Positions 10,311 through 19,640 are shown, numbered from the stretch's first letter. The stretch: DNA of 23,483 bases from Nemertoderma westbladi (GCA_032718475.1 JAUCBJ010001400.1:1-23483); one strand, 5' to 3'. Numbers and translations are program-made. The notes: generated by a model from the letters alone, not told the origin.

Positions 10311-11528
10311 AATGTCAGCGGCCTTAAAACAGGGTTCCCAGTCAGAATTTACTAACAAACTTAAAAAGCGTTCCTTGCTGTAATTTTTCATAGACCTAAC
10401 TGTTACTGTTTTATGATCCCCGAAAAAAGATTTTTGTGTCTTTCTTGTGCAAAAAACTATAAAATGATCGCTTAGACCTATAGGTAAAACCCCAGATTGA
10501 GAAATAATATCAGTATTATTACACAGGATGTGATCTAGTAAAGTAGAAGTTTTACTGGTAATTCTGGTAGAATCTCGAATAATTTGTTTTAAACCAAACA
10601 AATTTAAAATACTTTGGTACTGTTTACAAATGGGGGATGCTTTGTGATGGTAACAGATATTAAAATCACCTAAGAAATATATTTCACAGTCTGACCTAAG
10701 ATTACATAAAATTGTATTTTCAAAATTTTGCAAAAAATCTGATTGTTTAGGGGGCCAATATAAAGTACCGATTAAAATAGGTTTAGTTTTAGGAAGTAAA
10801 AGTTCCACCAGTAAAACTTCGTCACAAGTCTCTAAATCTACCCTACGATTAAAAGCTAAATCACATCGAATGTAAGTACAGACACCACCACCGTGTGTGT
10901 CCCTATCCTTATGTAAAACTACGTAATTATCAATATAAATTTCTCCATCAGAAACGCTATCATCGAGCCAAGTTTCAGAGATTGTTAAAACTGCTGGGTT
11001 GGATTTATTGATTAAAATACGAATTTCGGGAAGTTTGGGAAGCAGTGATCGTGCATTTAAATGCAAAAAATGCAGACCTTTTTTCTTAAAAAATTTAAAA
11101 GTTTCACTCTCAGCATCACTTGGAGTTTGCAGAGGCGATGTGAGGAATGAATCATCGGTTTCTGATTCTAAAATAGTATCATGAAAGGGAAGTTCGGTAA
11201 AAATACAGCTATTGCAGAGAAAACTTGGCTCAAGATTGTTTCTGGTGGAGAATAAATTACTGATTTTCCTACGGTATCATTTTAAATGTACAAATGTGTC
11301 ACAACTCTCGCATTTGACGATCTTACTCCGAGAGTATGTTCCTCGTTGACAGACGGGACAGTTGATCTTCGGGGCCCGCGTCCTGCTGGGTCCTGGGTTG
11401 GTCTCGATATCCCTAGCCAGAGACAGAAGACAGAATTTGGCGATTAGGCCTCTAGTTCGTGGAGAGGGGACCCAAGATCTTCTTCCCCGATGAGAGCAGT
11501 AGAGGCTAAATCCACTCGTCGACCACAT
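10275..11528 (-). pseudogene. LINE 2A-like peptide, PHD finger and APE endonuclease
   Basis: I place the start at the ATG 11526-11528; codons further upstream lack an ATG. Residues ~33-47 form a 2A-like ribosome-skipping motif ending DIETNPGP (11388-11411), which would release a short N-terminal peptide. A zinc finger of PHD spacing follows (11205-11360): C-x2-C-x12-C-x2-C-x4-H-x2-[TGA]-x20-C-x2-C, with a stop codon (11277-11279) where the sixth zinc ligand belongs. The same frame continues into an APE endonuclease with HLNARSL, SETWLDD, GDFNI, LLDHIL and LSDHFIV, all key residues present. This domain would nick target DNA to prime reverse transcription. The frame ends at a shift near 10310. 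Confidence 0.9.
11388..11411 (-). other. 2A-like co-translational cleavage motif (DIETNPGP)
   Basis: On the minus strand the residues LLSLARDIETNPGP fit the 2A consensus D-(V/I)-E-x-N-P-G-P, with a hydrophobic lead-in. In picornaviral and retrotransposon 2A sequences the ribosome skips the Gly-Pro bond. 2A sequences are known at the N-termini of some APE-type LINEs of invertebrates. In this element the skip would separate a ~46-residue peptide from the PHD-endonuclease-RT protein. Confidence 0.85.
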
Positions 11529-11652
11529 CTCTGTCGATTCGGCACGGCAGTTCAAAACGGTAGCGACAGGGAGTTTGGCAAACCAGTCCAATACGGGTAC
11601 TGGGTGGGTTGCAGGGTTACCCCGCGGATCGGATGGTTCTGCCACAACAATT

Positions 11653-12283
11653 CTTTGTTAATTAATACTAAAAGCATTAAGAGTAGAAATAAATTCAGAA
11701 AAAAGCCAAGGGAATGGGGGTGATATGGTTAGGTATTAATTAAATCAGTCATCATGAGCAATTAGGACTTGGAGGCATGACTGTTGACAGTACGATCCTA
11801 AATATTCTAAAAATAATTGTCGTGCTCTGCACATTGATATAATAAATAAGCACTTTTTAAGAAATAAATGCAGATTGATTATTAACTAAATTAACCTTAA
11901 TACCTTATCAGTCTGCTATGTTGACTGTCTTTCAAATTACTGTATTAGAATAGAGTGGTCACACACAACAGAGGGTTCCACTTAACTACTTCCTTTGGTC
12001 TTTAGTTAATCCTGAATCATTAGGCCATGTCAGCCTGTGGTGTCATATCCTGGTGTTATTATTGTGGATATTACTTACAGTAGAACCTAACGAACGATAC
12101 AGTACCAAAGTCACAGGATGCTAAAGACTCAGAACCTAATCTGTAATCATGCATTAGTTACACCATATAGCATTTTAGAATAGGCAAAACCAACAATGGA
12201 AAGCAAACTAATTAGAGCTGAAAGTTTACAAACATAGGCATAATCTTGATGATAAAATAGTTTTATTAACATCAGTATTAACA
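11653..12283. other. Non-coding AT-rich stretch between LINE and hAT-like gene
   Basis: No open frame of note and no recognisable repeat. It contains the 5' flank of the hAT-like frame. AACAATT at 11646-11652, just left of this stretch, is the candidate right-hand LINE target duplication. Confidence 0.5.
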
Positions 12284-12474
12284 ATGAGTGAGGAACAATC
12301 TTCCATTTCCCAGTTACGTCCGACGATTATGCGAAAATGTCCTATATTTGGAGACTTGACCGAAATGAAACCGAATATATTACCTTCCTACAATGATGTA
12401 ATTAAACGTTATCTTATTCATCGAAATTTAATGAAAGATATATTGAAGAGACAGCCTACCAAAAACGAAATAGC
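12284..12474 (+). pseudogene. hAT-like protein family, N-terminal exon-like piece (interrupted)
   Basis: The ATG at 12284 opens a frame with MRKCPIFGDLT, LPSYNDVIKRYLIHR and KRQPTKNEIA. It runs into the BEL LTR at 12475, where similarity stops. With the BEL element and one ATAGC copy removed, the frame continues in phase at 21485 with RKVATDITSIWRKASIP. That joined sequence has the look of the N-terminus of a protein family I have seen repeatedly as uncharacterised in aphid, cnidarian and other invertebrate genomes. The residues read beyond 12475 (to 12580) are LTR sequence and not part of the protein. Confidence 0.75.
12470..12474. repeat. Left target-site duplication of the BEL element (ATAGC)
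   Basis: ATAGC lies immediately before the LTR start TGTAAG and is repeated at 21480-21484 directly after the last LTR's terminal CA. Five bp is the usual BEL/Pao duplication length, and the joined reading frame across the site supports it. Confidence 0.85.
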
Positions 12475-12775
12475 TGTAAGTGGATTCAATTCCACTTCAT
12501 TACCCACCAGAAAATGGGATAGTGGCATTTTAGCAATATGTTGGAGATACAAGATTACCAATATTAATCTCGTATCATAACCAACATTGGGGGAGAGCAA
12601 CACAAGCCCCAAAGCCACATAGAAAGGAAGGTATGCGATAGGGAACAGGAAAGCATCCATTGGGTAGGAGGCCAAGGTAGAGTAGGAGGTGAAGCAATAT
12701 CTAGTGTATCAATCATATATCATGTCAGATTCTTGGATTGGTACATCAGTTGGTTATTCAGTTTAGTGCAGACCA
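12475..12775 (+). repeat. Left LTR of BEL, internally deleted and cut short
   Basis: It starts TGTAAGTGGATTCAATTCC. From about 12550 it closely matches the third LTR copy (20920 onward), but lacks about 116 bp present there at 21001-21116. The match ends abruptly at GCAGACC (about 12775), so the last ~215 bp of the LTR and the expected primer binding site are missing. It differs more from the middle LTR (20299-20918). Confidence 0.85.
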
Positions 12776-13094
12776 GCCGCAGTAGAGACAGTGCGTCAAG
12801 TAGAGAGAGGCATAGAAGCAAATTAGGAGGTAGTGAAGTAAGAAGTGGCGAATGGGGGGGGGGCTACGGGCGCCCCACCACGAGAGATTAGTGGCGAGAG
12901 GGGGGGGGGGGGGCAGAGAATGCCCCACAAGCGCCTACGGATAATGCGCGGGGCGGGTTAGGTGAACCGCGGCACCCGACGACGGAGAATAGTAGGGGGA
13001 TTGCGAATATCCCCAGGAGCATCCAACCTTGTAGAGAGAGAGAGGTTGGCGTGCGACGAGACGTCGAGCCCAGTCGGAAGACGGAAGAAGAACA
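12776..13094 (+). other. BEL leader, G-rich
   Basis: The stretch between the truncated left LTR and the first gag-like frames. It is purine-rich and holds runs of 10 G (12854-12863) and 14 G (12900-12913), interspersed with GC-rich CGCCCC/GCCCCAC segments. No primer binding site complementary to a tRNA 3' end was seen after the LTR, consistent with a deletion across that junction. Confidence 0.6.
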
Positions 13095-13587
13095 GTGGAG
13101 TTTAACTGGGAGGTCGACGAGAGATCTCATGAGCGGGGACGCTACACTGAAGAGAGAAGAAGAGAAGAGAATAGAGGAAGCGTTGCTACGAGCAACCGGA
13201 GAGCGAGGACGGACAGCGAACCGTCGGTAGTAGAGATGGAGTTGGAGAGTCAGTGGGGTCGAACTCCGGGTATACCATACGCCGGGAGAGGGGTACAGGA
13301 TGTACCGGTACGAAGACGAGTACAGGAGAGGGGATCGAAGAGAAACTTCACGACGGGATGTAGCTGCCGACCGAGAATACGGTAGTCGCGGGGAGGACTT
13401 CGGTCCGGAGGGACACATTCAGACTGCAGGACATACTGTAGGCCTTACTGCACATACTATAGGCCATGCTGGGAGAGATAGTGTAGAGGATAGGGTGGCG
13501 CGAACGACGGGATTAGATCCGGAAGTCACGGCGTATATACCAGTAGGTAGGCAAGAGGTGGATAGGCCTATACCGGTACCAGCATAG
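13095..13587 (+). pseudogene. BEL Gag N-terminal region, low-complexity
   Basis: Two overlapping open frames, 13095-13385 and 13300-13587, are rich in Arg, Glu and Gly and cannot both be coding. The second is in phase with the main gag frame and separated from it by one TAG (13585-13587), so it is probably its upstream part. An earlier ATG in the same phase (13129) is cut off by two adjacent TAG codons at 13228-13233. The true gag start cannot be fixed. No domain is recognised. Confidence 0.45.
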
Positions 13588-13602
13588 CAGTATGACTATA
13601 AT

Positions 13603-14958
13603 ATGCAGGGACATAACATATATCCAGGGGACGGGAGAGTTATTGCGGATAGGTGTATGGGCCCCAATATATTAACATCAACCCCAGTACCAAACATACC
13701 ACCGGTGGGGGGGGGGGGGCAGAGTGACATTCCCCCATTACAATATCAACAATACACTCAAACAGGAATACGAACATCGAACCCCCTGGACGAGAACAGA
13801 TCTTGCGACACAGAAATATGGAGGGGGCCGTTACCCCCGATGGTATATCCGACACAAAGAAAGTCAACGGGCCCGACAGGCGGACCGTACCCAACGGGAG
13901 AATCTGTACAGCATCCTTCGAACCCATTGGAAGCACAGGCAATGGGAATGGCTACACTAATCGATGCGCTCAAGACCAGAATCGAGCTACCACCCGTAGA
14001 GCCATTTAAATTCGACGGAAGTAGGCCGGAAGAATACCTTCAATTCCGGCACATGTACAGCAATGAGATATTAACTAAAAACCTGACGCAGGCGGAGTTC
14101 CTAAAATATCTACAGGTATACACAGGAGGCCCAGCGTACGACATCGTGAGGCAGTATCAGGGCATCGAGGGTGGCTTCACAACTGCATGGCGGGCCCTAG
14201 ACAGGGAATACGGACACCCTGCCAAGATCATCCGGCAAACCCTGAGGGGTATAACATCGGGTGGCCTACAGGACAACCCTGTTAGCATAAAGACCTTTGC
14301 GAACAAGGTCGAGAAGGCGTTAATCATGTTGAAAACGCTAGATGCGCCATACGAACTCAACGCATCTAACAATATCACCACGATAGCGCAGGCACTGCCA
14401 ATCTGGCTGCGCAATAAATGGAGAAAGATCGCCTTCTCCACCCGGGAGAAGAAAGGTGCAGAACCGGGCCTAGAGGAAATGTTGAACTTTCTCAACTACG
14501 AAGCAGAGTTAATTACAGACCCAGTCTACAGCGAGGATAGTCTGGGGAAGGCGCCAAGGGCCGAATACAACAGGCCAAAACCGGAGCATAATGCGGCAAA
14601 TGCGTTGCCAAAATTAAGACAATCCCTACCATATGCGGCGACACAGGGGACTGCAAGTCCACAGATAGCTGGAAGTGGGGCCAGACTGTGGCACGAACAG
14701 GGACAAAATAACAACACGAACAAATATAATCCCAACACACCCAGTAGGCCAAACCCAAATAACCAAAACACTAAACTGGTAGACGTGAACCTACGCGCAA
14801 TACGTGTAGGGCTATATAGGGAACGTTACAATCCAGAATACAAATGTCAATTGCATAAAGACAGAACCCATAAGACCATGGACTGTAAGCATTGGCAGGC
14901 GTTACCCGAACAAGATCGGAAAGCTTATGCGGATAAGAATGGAATTTGTCACCGATGA
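13603..14958 (+). pseudogene. BEL/Pao Gag (DUF1759-like, zinc knuckle)
   Basis: This 451-residue frame would form the element's capsid. Residues ~129-300 resemble the DUF1759 region of BEL/Pao Gag (LPPVEPFKFDGSRPEEYLQF, YDIVRQYQGIEGGFTTAW, LDREYGHPAKI). A first zinc site at residues 415-428 has the spacing C-x2-H-x4-H-x4-C. The second site starts at Cys449 but hits TGA at 14956-14958 exactly where its second Cys should be, and continues in frame with Gln where the His is expected, then Cys. The frame includes a 13-G run (13707-13719). Confidence 0.88.
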
Positions 14959-15682
14959 GTGATAGGGGGACAGAAGGTTGAAGAGTGTAAGGAGACACCA
15001 GTAAGATTCGGTCAAGGCAAAGGTCAAACAATGGCGACAAGCACCATAGGGGCAAAGAAAAGGGGAACAGTACTACTCGGGGTAGTGCCAGTGAGGGTGA
15101 TAGGAGAAGGCGGTCGATCAGTTACTACGCTGATGCTGGTCGACAGCGGAGCAGCCTTCATGTTGGTGGAGAATTGGGTGGCCGAGGAGATAGAAGACGA
15201 GGCCAAGCAGGATGGCGGTAACAACCATCTCCAGCAAAGATGAGGTCCTGGAGATGAGGACGGGACGGTGCGAGATATTAGCGATAGCACCGGGATGTGA
15301 CTATAGGGTGACCATCGACCTCATCCAGGTGATAGAATCGATCAACATAAACGCCAGGCGAACAACCAACATCGAGGTCGAGCAATACAGATTCCTGGAC
15401 AACATCAATTTCTCGATACCGGAGGTGGACGTCAGGAAGGTATCCATCATAGTGGGAATGGATTGCACGACGGCCCACGAGAGAATACAGACGATCTTTG
15501 GAGAAGACAGACAGCGTAATCCGATGGCAATCCTCACGCCATTCGGATGGACGCTGAGCGGCCCAATCAAAACCAAAATTCCATTTAGGATGTCGGAGAC
15601 ATTGGGGTGCATGTTCGCGGGGACTATGAGGGAGATGGAAGATGAAGGAGCGGAGGAGCAGCTGAAGAGACTGTTGAGATAG
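14959..15682 (+). pseudogene. BEL/Pao aspartic protease
   Basis: In phase with gag after the TGA at 14956. A hydrophobic strand and then LMLVDSGAAFMLV carry the aspartic protease active site DSGA (Asp codon 15142-15144). The frame is lost in the overlap at 15212-15243 and resumes in another frame (MAVTTISSKDEVLEM...), which carries the rest of the DUF1758-like domain, including IIVGMDC and ILTPFGWTLSGPI. A TAG at 15680-15682 then separates it from the RT in the same phase. Confidence 0.85.
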
Positions 15683-16546
15683 GATTTTGGGGGACTAAAG
15701 GAGACTGGGGTCGGAACCTCGGTAGAGGATAAACAAGCGGAACAGAGTGTAAAGGAGTCGATGAGATGCGAGGAGGGACGGTACACCATAGGCATGGTGT
15801 GGAAACAGCCAAAGTTACCGTTGCCTGACAACAAGAGGATGGTACTCACGAGGCTTCGCAAACTGAAGCAAACCCTGAAACGGAGCCCCAAGAAGGATGA
15901 GTATATCCATAAGATGATAAAGAAGTACGTCGAGAAAGGATGGGCCGTGGAGTTGCCAGTCGACGAACCGAACACGGACAGGACCTACTACGTGACACTT
16001 CATGTGGCTTTAGATCCAAAGAAAGGTAAACTGCGGATGGTAATTGACGCGTCAGCTAAAACCAATGGCAAAAGTCTAAATGACTATCTGCTGGAGGGCC
16101 CCAATATCTACAACTCGGAGATTGAGGTCTTATTGAGATTTAGAAATGGAAGACACGCCTTCACTTGCGACATCGAAGGCATGTTCAACCAAGTCCGTGT
16201 GATGGTGGAGGACAGTGACAGCCAGCGCTTCCTATGGTACAACGGCGGCGAGGAACTGTCAACAATACTGATGTACAAGATGGCGGTGCAGAATATGGGG
16301 GCCAAGTCGTCCTCATTCACGACGACTGTGGCTGTAAGAGATACAGTAGAGGGGAAAGAAGGAAAGTGTAGCGCCAAAGCGATCAATATGATTCGATGCG
16401 GCTTCTATGTAGACGATGGAATGGAGTCTGGAAACACGGTTAAAGAATTACTGGACACAGGGCGCGAGGTTCGCGACATCCTGAAAGGATCCGGATTTAA
16501 CCTGACCATGTTTCAATCCAGCTCAGAGGAGTTTATGAAGCCATAG
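15683..16546 (+). pseudogene. BEL/Pao reverse transcriptase
   Basis: The frame continues in phase after the TAG at 15680. It holds YTIGMVWK, KKYVEKGWAVELP, KLRMVIDASAKTNGKSLNDYL, FTCDIEGMFNQVRV (motif A) and GFYVDDGMESGNT, with the catalytic YVDD at 16406-16417. The ALDP/KLRMVIDASA and 'EGMFNQV' segments are characteristic of BEL/Pao rather than gypsy. A single-base frameshift near 16530 puts the continuation (YEAIEDRQPES) into the next frame. Confidence 0.9.
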
Positions 16547-17290
16547 AGGATAGGCAGCCAGAGTCGACCATGGACAACCCCATGACAGCCAAAGGACAGG
16601 ACATGGCAAACAAAAGAGTGGAGTCTCAGCAGAAGGCGCTGGGGATCGTGTGGAACCGGGAGACAGACGAGTTAAAATATCAACTGAGCCAGGAGGGCTC
16701 GGACATCCACACAAAGAGGGGCTATGTATCATACATAGCAAGGATATACGATCCCTTAGGCCTAGCATCCCCATTGTTAGTCACAGGGAAACAGATACTT
16801 AAGAAAGTATACAAGTTAAAGGACGAGTGGGATACAGAGGTCCCGGAAGAAATTAGCAAGCAATGGAATAAGTGGACGGGGAGTTTAGAACAGATGGGGA
16901 CGTACAGCATGCCACGCGTGTATTTCCCGGACGGGGACATGACGGATCTGGACCTACACATGTTCTCCGATGCATCATTGGAAGCATACGGAGCGGCACT
17001 CTACCTAGTACAGCGAAAGGGGGCTCACAAGCCCAGACTTGCATTCAGTAAAGCGAAGTCGACGCCGCCAGTTTCAGCATCGGTCCCGAAACTCGAGTTG
17101 ACAGCTGCAAGATTAGGAGTAAGGGCCACAGCCTACTTGATGGACACTATTCCCAACATAGTGGAAACACACTACTGGACGGACTCTATGGTAGTGCTTG
17201 GATGGCTGCACAATGAGAAGACGAGATACCCTATATTTGTCGCGAATAGGGTGGACGAAATAAGGGCGACGACAGACTTGGAAAGGCAGC
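16547..17290 (+). pseudogene. BEL/Pao RT thumb and RNase H
   Basis: The frame from 16570 (coding-like from about 16531) contains KALGIVWNRETDELKY and RIYDPLGLASPLL, typical of the region after the BEL RT. RNase H follows, with acidic motifs in LHMFSDASLEAYGAALY (Asp), PKLELTAARLG (Glu) and YWTDSMVVLGWL (Asp). At about 17290 the sequence jumps from DLERQ into residues that normally lie far downstream, so the segment with the conserved RYVPG and NPADLPSR motifs is missing. Confidence 0.88.
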
Positions 17291-17296
17291 AGGGAC

Positions 17297-18558
17297 AGCG
17301 AGCTCATCATGCTGTCACCACAACTCAACGATGACGGGATTCTGGTGATGAATTCCAGAGTGCTGAATAACAACAGCCTTATCATCCCACCAAAACCCAT
17401 TATCATCCCCAACAGATCGCCGATAGTCCACCAGATCATTTGGGACTCCCACAAGTCGATATTGCACGGAGGCACCAACCAGACCCTCACAGAAATTCGG
17501 AGGACCTTCTGGATCGCGCAGTTAAGGAAGAAGGTGAAGGCGGTAATGGCACAGTGCCAGACCTGCCAACGGACAAGAAAGGAGAGGGCCGTACAGGAGA
17601 TGGCGCCATTACCGGCCGTAGGGTGAGATAGCACGACCCGCCATTCATGCACTGCGGCGTAGACATGTTCGGGCCGATCAAGATCAAGGTGATGCGACAC
17701 ACGGAGAAATGATACCGCATCATCTTCGTATGTAACAACACGAGGGCGGTAGGAATAGAACTCGCCCAAGACGCCAAGGCATCGGCATTCATCAATGCCT
17801 TAGAGATATTTAGAGACCGCAAAGGTGGAACGATCGCAGTGATCTATTCTGACAATGGGGCCAACTTTGTGGGAGCAAAGAACGAGTTGGCGGAGGCCTT
17901 GGACATCCTAGAAGGAGAAGAGGTCCGGGCAGCCATGAGACGACAACAGGTGAAGAGGGAAAGGAGGACGCCGTATACGCCAGATACATTAGGGTGCTTC
18001 GAGAGGCTTGTGGGTAGTTCCAAGCGTCTGATGACGAAGTTGATCAACACCCACATGGTGACAGAAGATGTACTAAGGACGGTACTAGCAAAGTGCGAGG
18101 GAATCATCAATAGCAGACCGCTATATCCAGAGAATGACGACCCGGAATCACTAGACGTGCTAACACCGAGCCACTTTCTGATGGAAAGGCCAGCGACCAT
18201 TGACATGCGGGGTGTAGTCCCAGATGACATACACTCCCGACAGAGTTGGAAAGTCGCCACGGCGATAAGCGCAGAGTATTGGAGGAGGTGGGTCGAGGAA
18301 TATCTACCCACATTACACAGGAGGAGCAAGTGGAGAAATACCACTAGAGAGTTAAAGAAAGGTGATTTGGTGATCGTCACCGATGACACAATCATCAACA
18401 ACCAGTGGAGGCTAGCGAGAGTAGTAGACACTTACCCCGACGAGGATGGAAGAGTCCGATCAGTGGAAGTGCGGACAGGGGGTAAGATAGGAGCAAAGGA
18501 TAGGAAGACCTACAGGAGGGCTGTCGGAAAGTGCTGCCTGCTAGAAGGGGCACCATAG
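17297..18558 (+). pseudogene. BEL/Pao integrase with C-terminal DUF5641-like domain
   Basis: The first part (to 17626) has the zinc-binding His-His-Cys-Cys domain (HQIIWDSHKSILHGG, then CQTCQ). A frameshift near 17625 leads to the core, with catalytic Asp in CGVDMFGPI (17662-17664), Asp in YSDNGANF (17851-17853) and Glu in GCFERLVGSSK (18001-18003). A TGA at 17710-17712 interrupts the core between the two Asp. The C-terminus (LKKGDLVIVTDD, WRLARVVDTYPDEDGRVRSVEVRT) matches the DUF5641-like tail of BEL pol. The frame ends at TAG 18556-18558. Confidence 0.9.
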
Positions 18559-18639
18559 AGTTTAGTCGTCCAAATGTTGGACTGAGGGGGGTGGGATTGA
18601 GGGTGAAACGCCCTTCCCACACAAAATATAAAAAATAAA

Positions 18640-19200
18640 ATAAAAAAATAATAAAATAAAATAATAGAAAGAAAGTTAGAAAGGAGAAAGTCAGAAAGTG
18701 ATAGTAGTTAGTAGATAGTACGTAGCACTAAGTAGTAGTTAGAAAGTTAGCAGAAGTTAGTTGTAGTTAGAAAGTTAGTAGTAGTTAGAAAGTTAACAGA
18801 AGTTAGTAATAGTTAGAAAGTTAATAGAAGTTAGTAAGAGTAAGAGGGTATATAGTACCGTAAGAGTTAGAAGTTAGAGATCAGGGAGTGTGGTATAGAG
18901 ACATACCACGGGAGTAAGAGGGTACATAGTACCGTTAGATTTAGAAGAATAGGGAGTGTGGTATAGAGACATACCACGAGGGTAGTAGGAGGGTACATAG
19001 TACCGTTGGAATTAGAGAGTCAGAGAGTTAGTAGAGTTGGAGTGGTAGTAGAGTTGGAGAGTTAGTAGAGTTGGAGAGTTACTAGAGCTAGAGAGTAAGA
19101 GAGTTAGTAGAGTTGGAGAGTTAGTAGAGTTGGAGAGTTAGTAGAGTTAGAGTTAGAGAGTTAGTAGAGCTAATGGAGTTAGTAGAGTTAGCAGTAATAG
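18640..19200 (+). repeat. AG-rich tandem repeats downstream of BEL pol
   Basis: Three overlapping repeat types follow an A-rich segment. Around 18670-18840 there are GTTAGAAAGTTAG(C/T)AGAA units. From about 18846 to 19000 come two and a half copies of a ~70-bp unit beginning GAGGGTA(C/T)ATAGTACCGT and containing GTGGTATAGAGACATACCAC. From about 19010 to 19195 there are GAGTTGGAGAGTTAGTA units. Together they form a non-coding, nearly pyrimidine-free spacer between pol and the 3' accessory frame. Confidence 0.85.
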
Positions 19201-19285
19201 AGTAGAGAATATGGTATATGGATACAACACACCATAGCAGTAAGTAGTAAGTACATAGTAAGAGACAAGTAGAGAGGTGGGTACG

Positions 19286-19640
19286 ATGATAGCACAGAAC
19301 AGGGGCAAAATACAGATAAAACAGAAAAAAAATCAAAATAAAATTAAGAATATCAGGACCACCCCCGAACTACAGAAGAGCCTTCAAGGTGGCCTTCGAA
19401 GGTCTGGTAGACCACCCGGGGCTGAAGGGCGAGTCGGTGTACTACAACAACCGGCATCTAGTAGACAGGGAGGTGGACATACCATATCAGAGGTGGGAGA
19501 AGTTGGAAGCGGATAGACTTGAGGAGAAGCGACTGGAAGAAGTTGCCAAACGAGAAAGGTGGAGAAAGAATGAAACGGGCGAGACCGGGAGTGACGAGTC
19601 ATATCACCTCCGAACAGGGGGGTTAAGGCGCGTCATGTAG
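19286..19640 (+). CDS. Small 3' accessory frame of BEL, unknown function
   Basis: Between pol and the 3' LTR lies a protein-like frame open from 19320 to its stop at 19638-19640, with residues such as GPPPNYRRAFKVAF, YYNNRHLVDREVDIPYQRW and a charged, helix-prone EKLEADRLEEKRLEEVAKRE. It has no ATG of its own. An ATG at 19286 in another frame reads MIAQNRGKIQIKQKK into an 8-A run (19325-19332), where a one-base slip would join the two. Alternatively the TATCAG at about 19351-19356 could be a splice acceptor. It is too short for an envelope protein, has no membrane segment, and resembles nothing I know. Confidence 0.45.

Larger units (their letters stand above)
7903..11645 (-). mobile_element. 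Nearly complete CR1/L2-group LINE with 2A peptide and PHD finger
   Basis: A non-LTR retrotransposon in minus orientation. From its 5' end it has a 5' untranslated stretch, one long coding region (2A-like peptide, PHD-type zinc finger, APE endonuclease, reverse transcriptase, CR1-like C-terminal domain), a ~300-bp 3' UTR and an AGAT-repeat tail (7903-7922). The heptamer AACAATT lies on both sides (7896-7902 and 11646-11652), a candidate target duplication that would set the ends at 7903 and 11645. Five lesions break the coding region: TGA 11277-11279, a frameshift near 10310, TAA 10228-10230, a frameshift near 9660 and TAG 8682-8684. The small number of lesions implies fairly recent inactivation. 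Confidence 0.85.

Noticed and set aside
15301-15975. 224-codon open frame on the minus strand
   Set aside because: It is antisense to the BEL protease and RT frames, which have clear motifs, and its residues are a shadow of those codons.
17844-18431. 195-codon minus-strand open frame
   Set aside because: Antisense to the BEL integrase core on the plus strand.
18640-19200. CRISPR-like array
   Set aside because: The repeats are direct, degenerate and without unique spacers, and lie within a retrotransposon of an animal genome.
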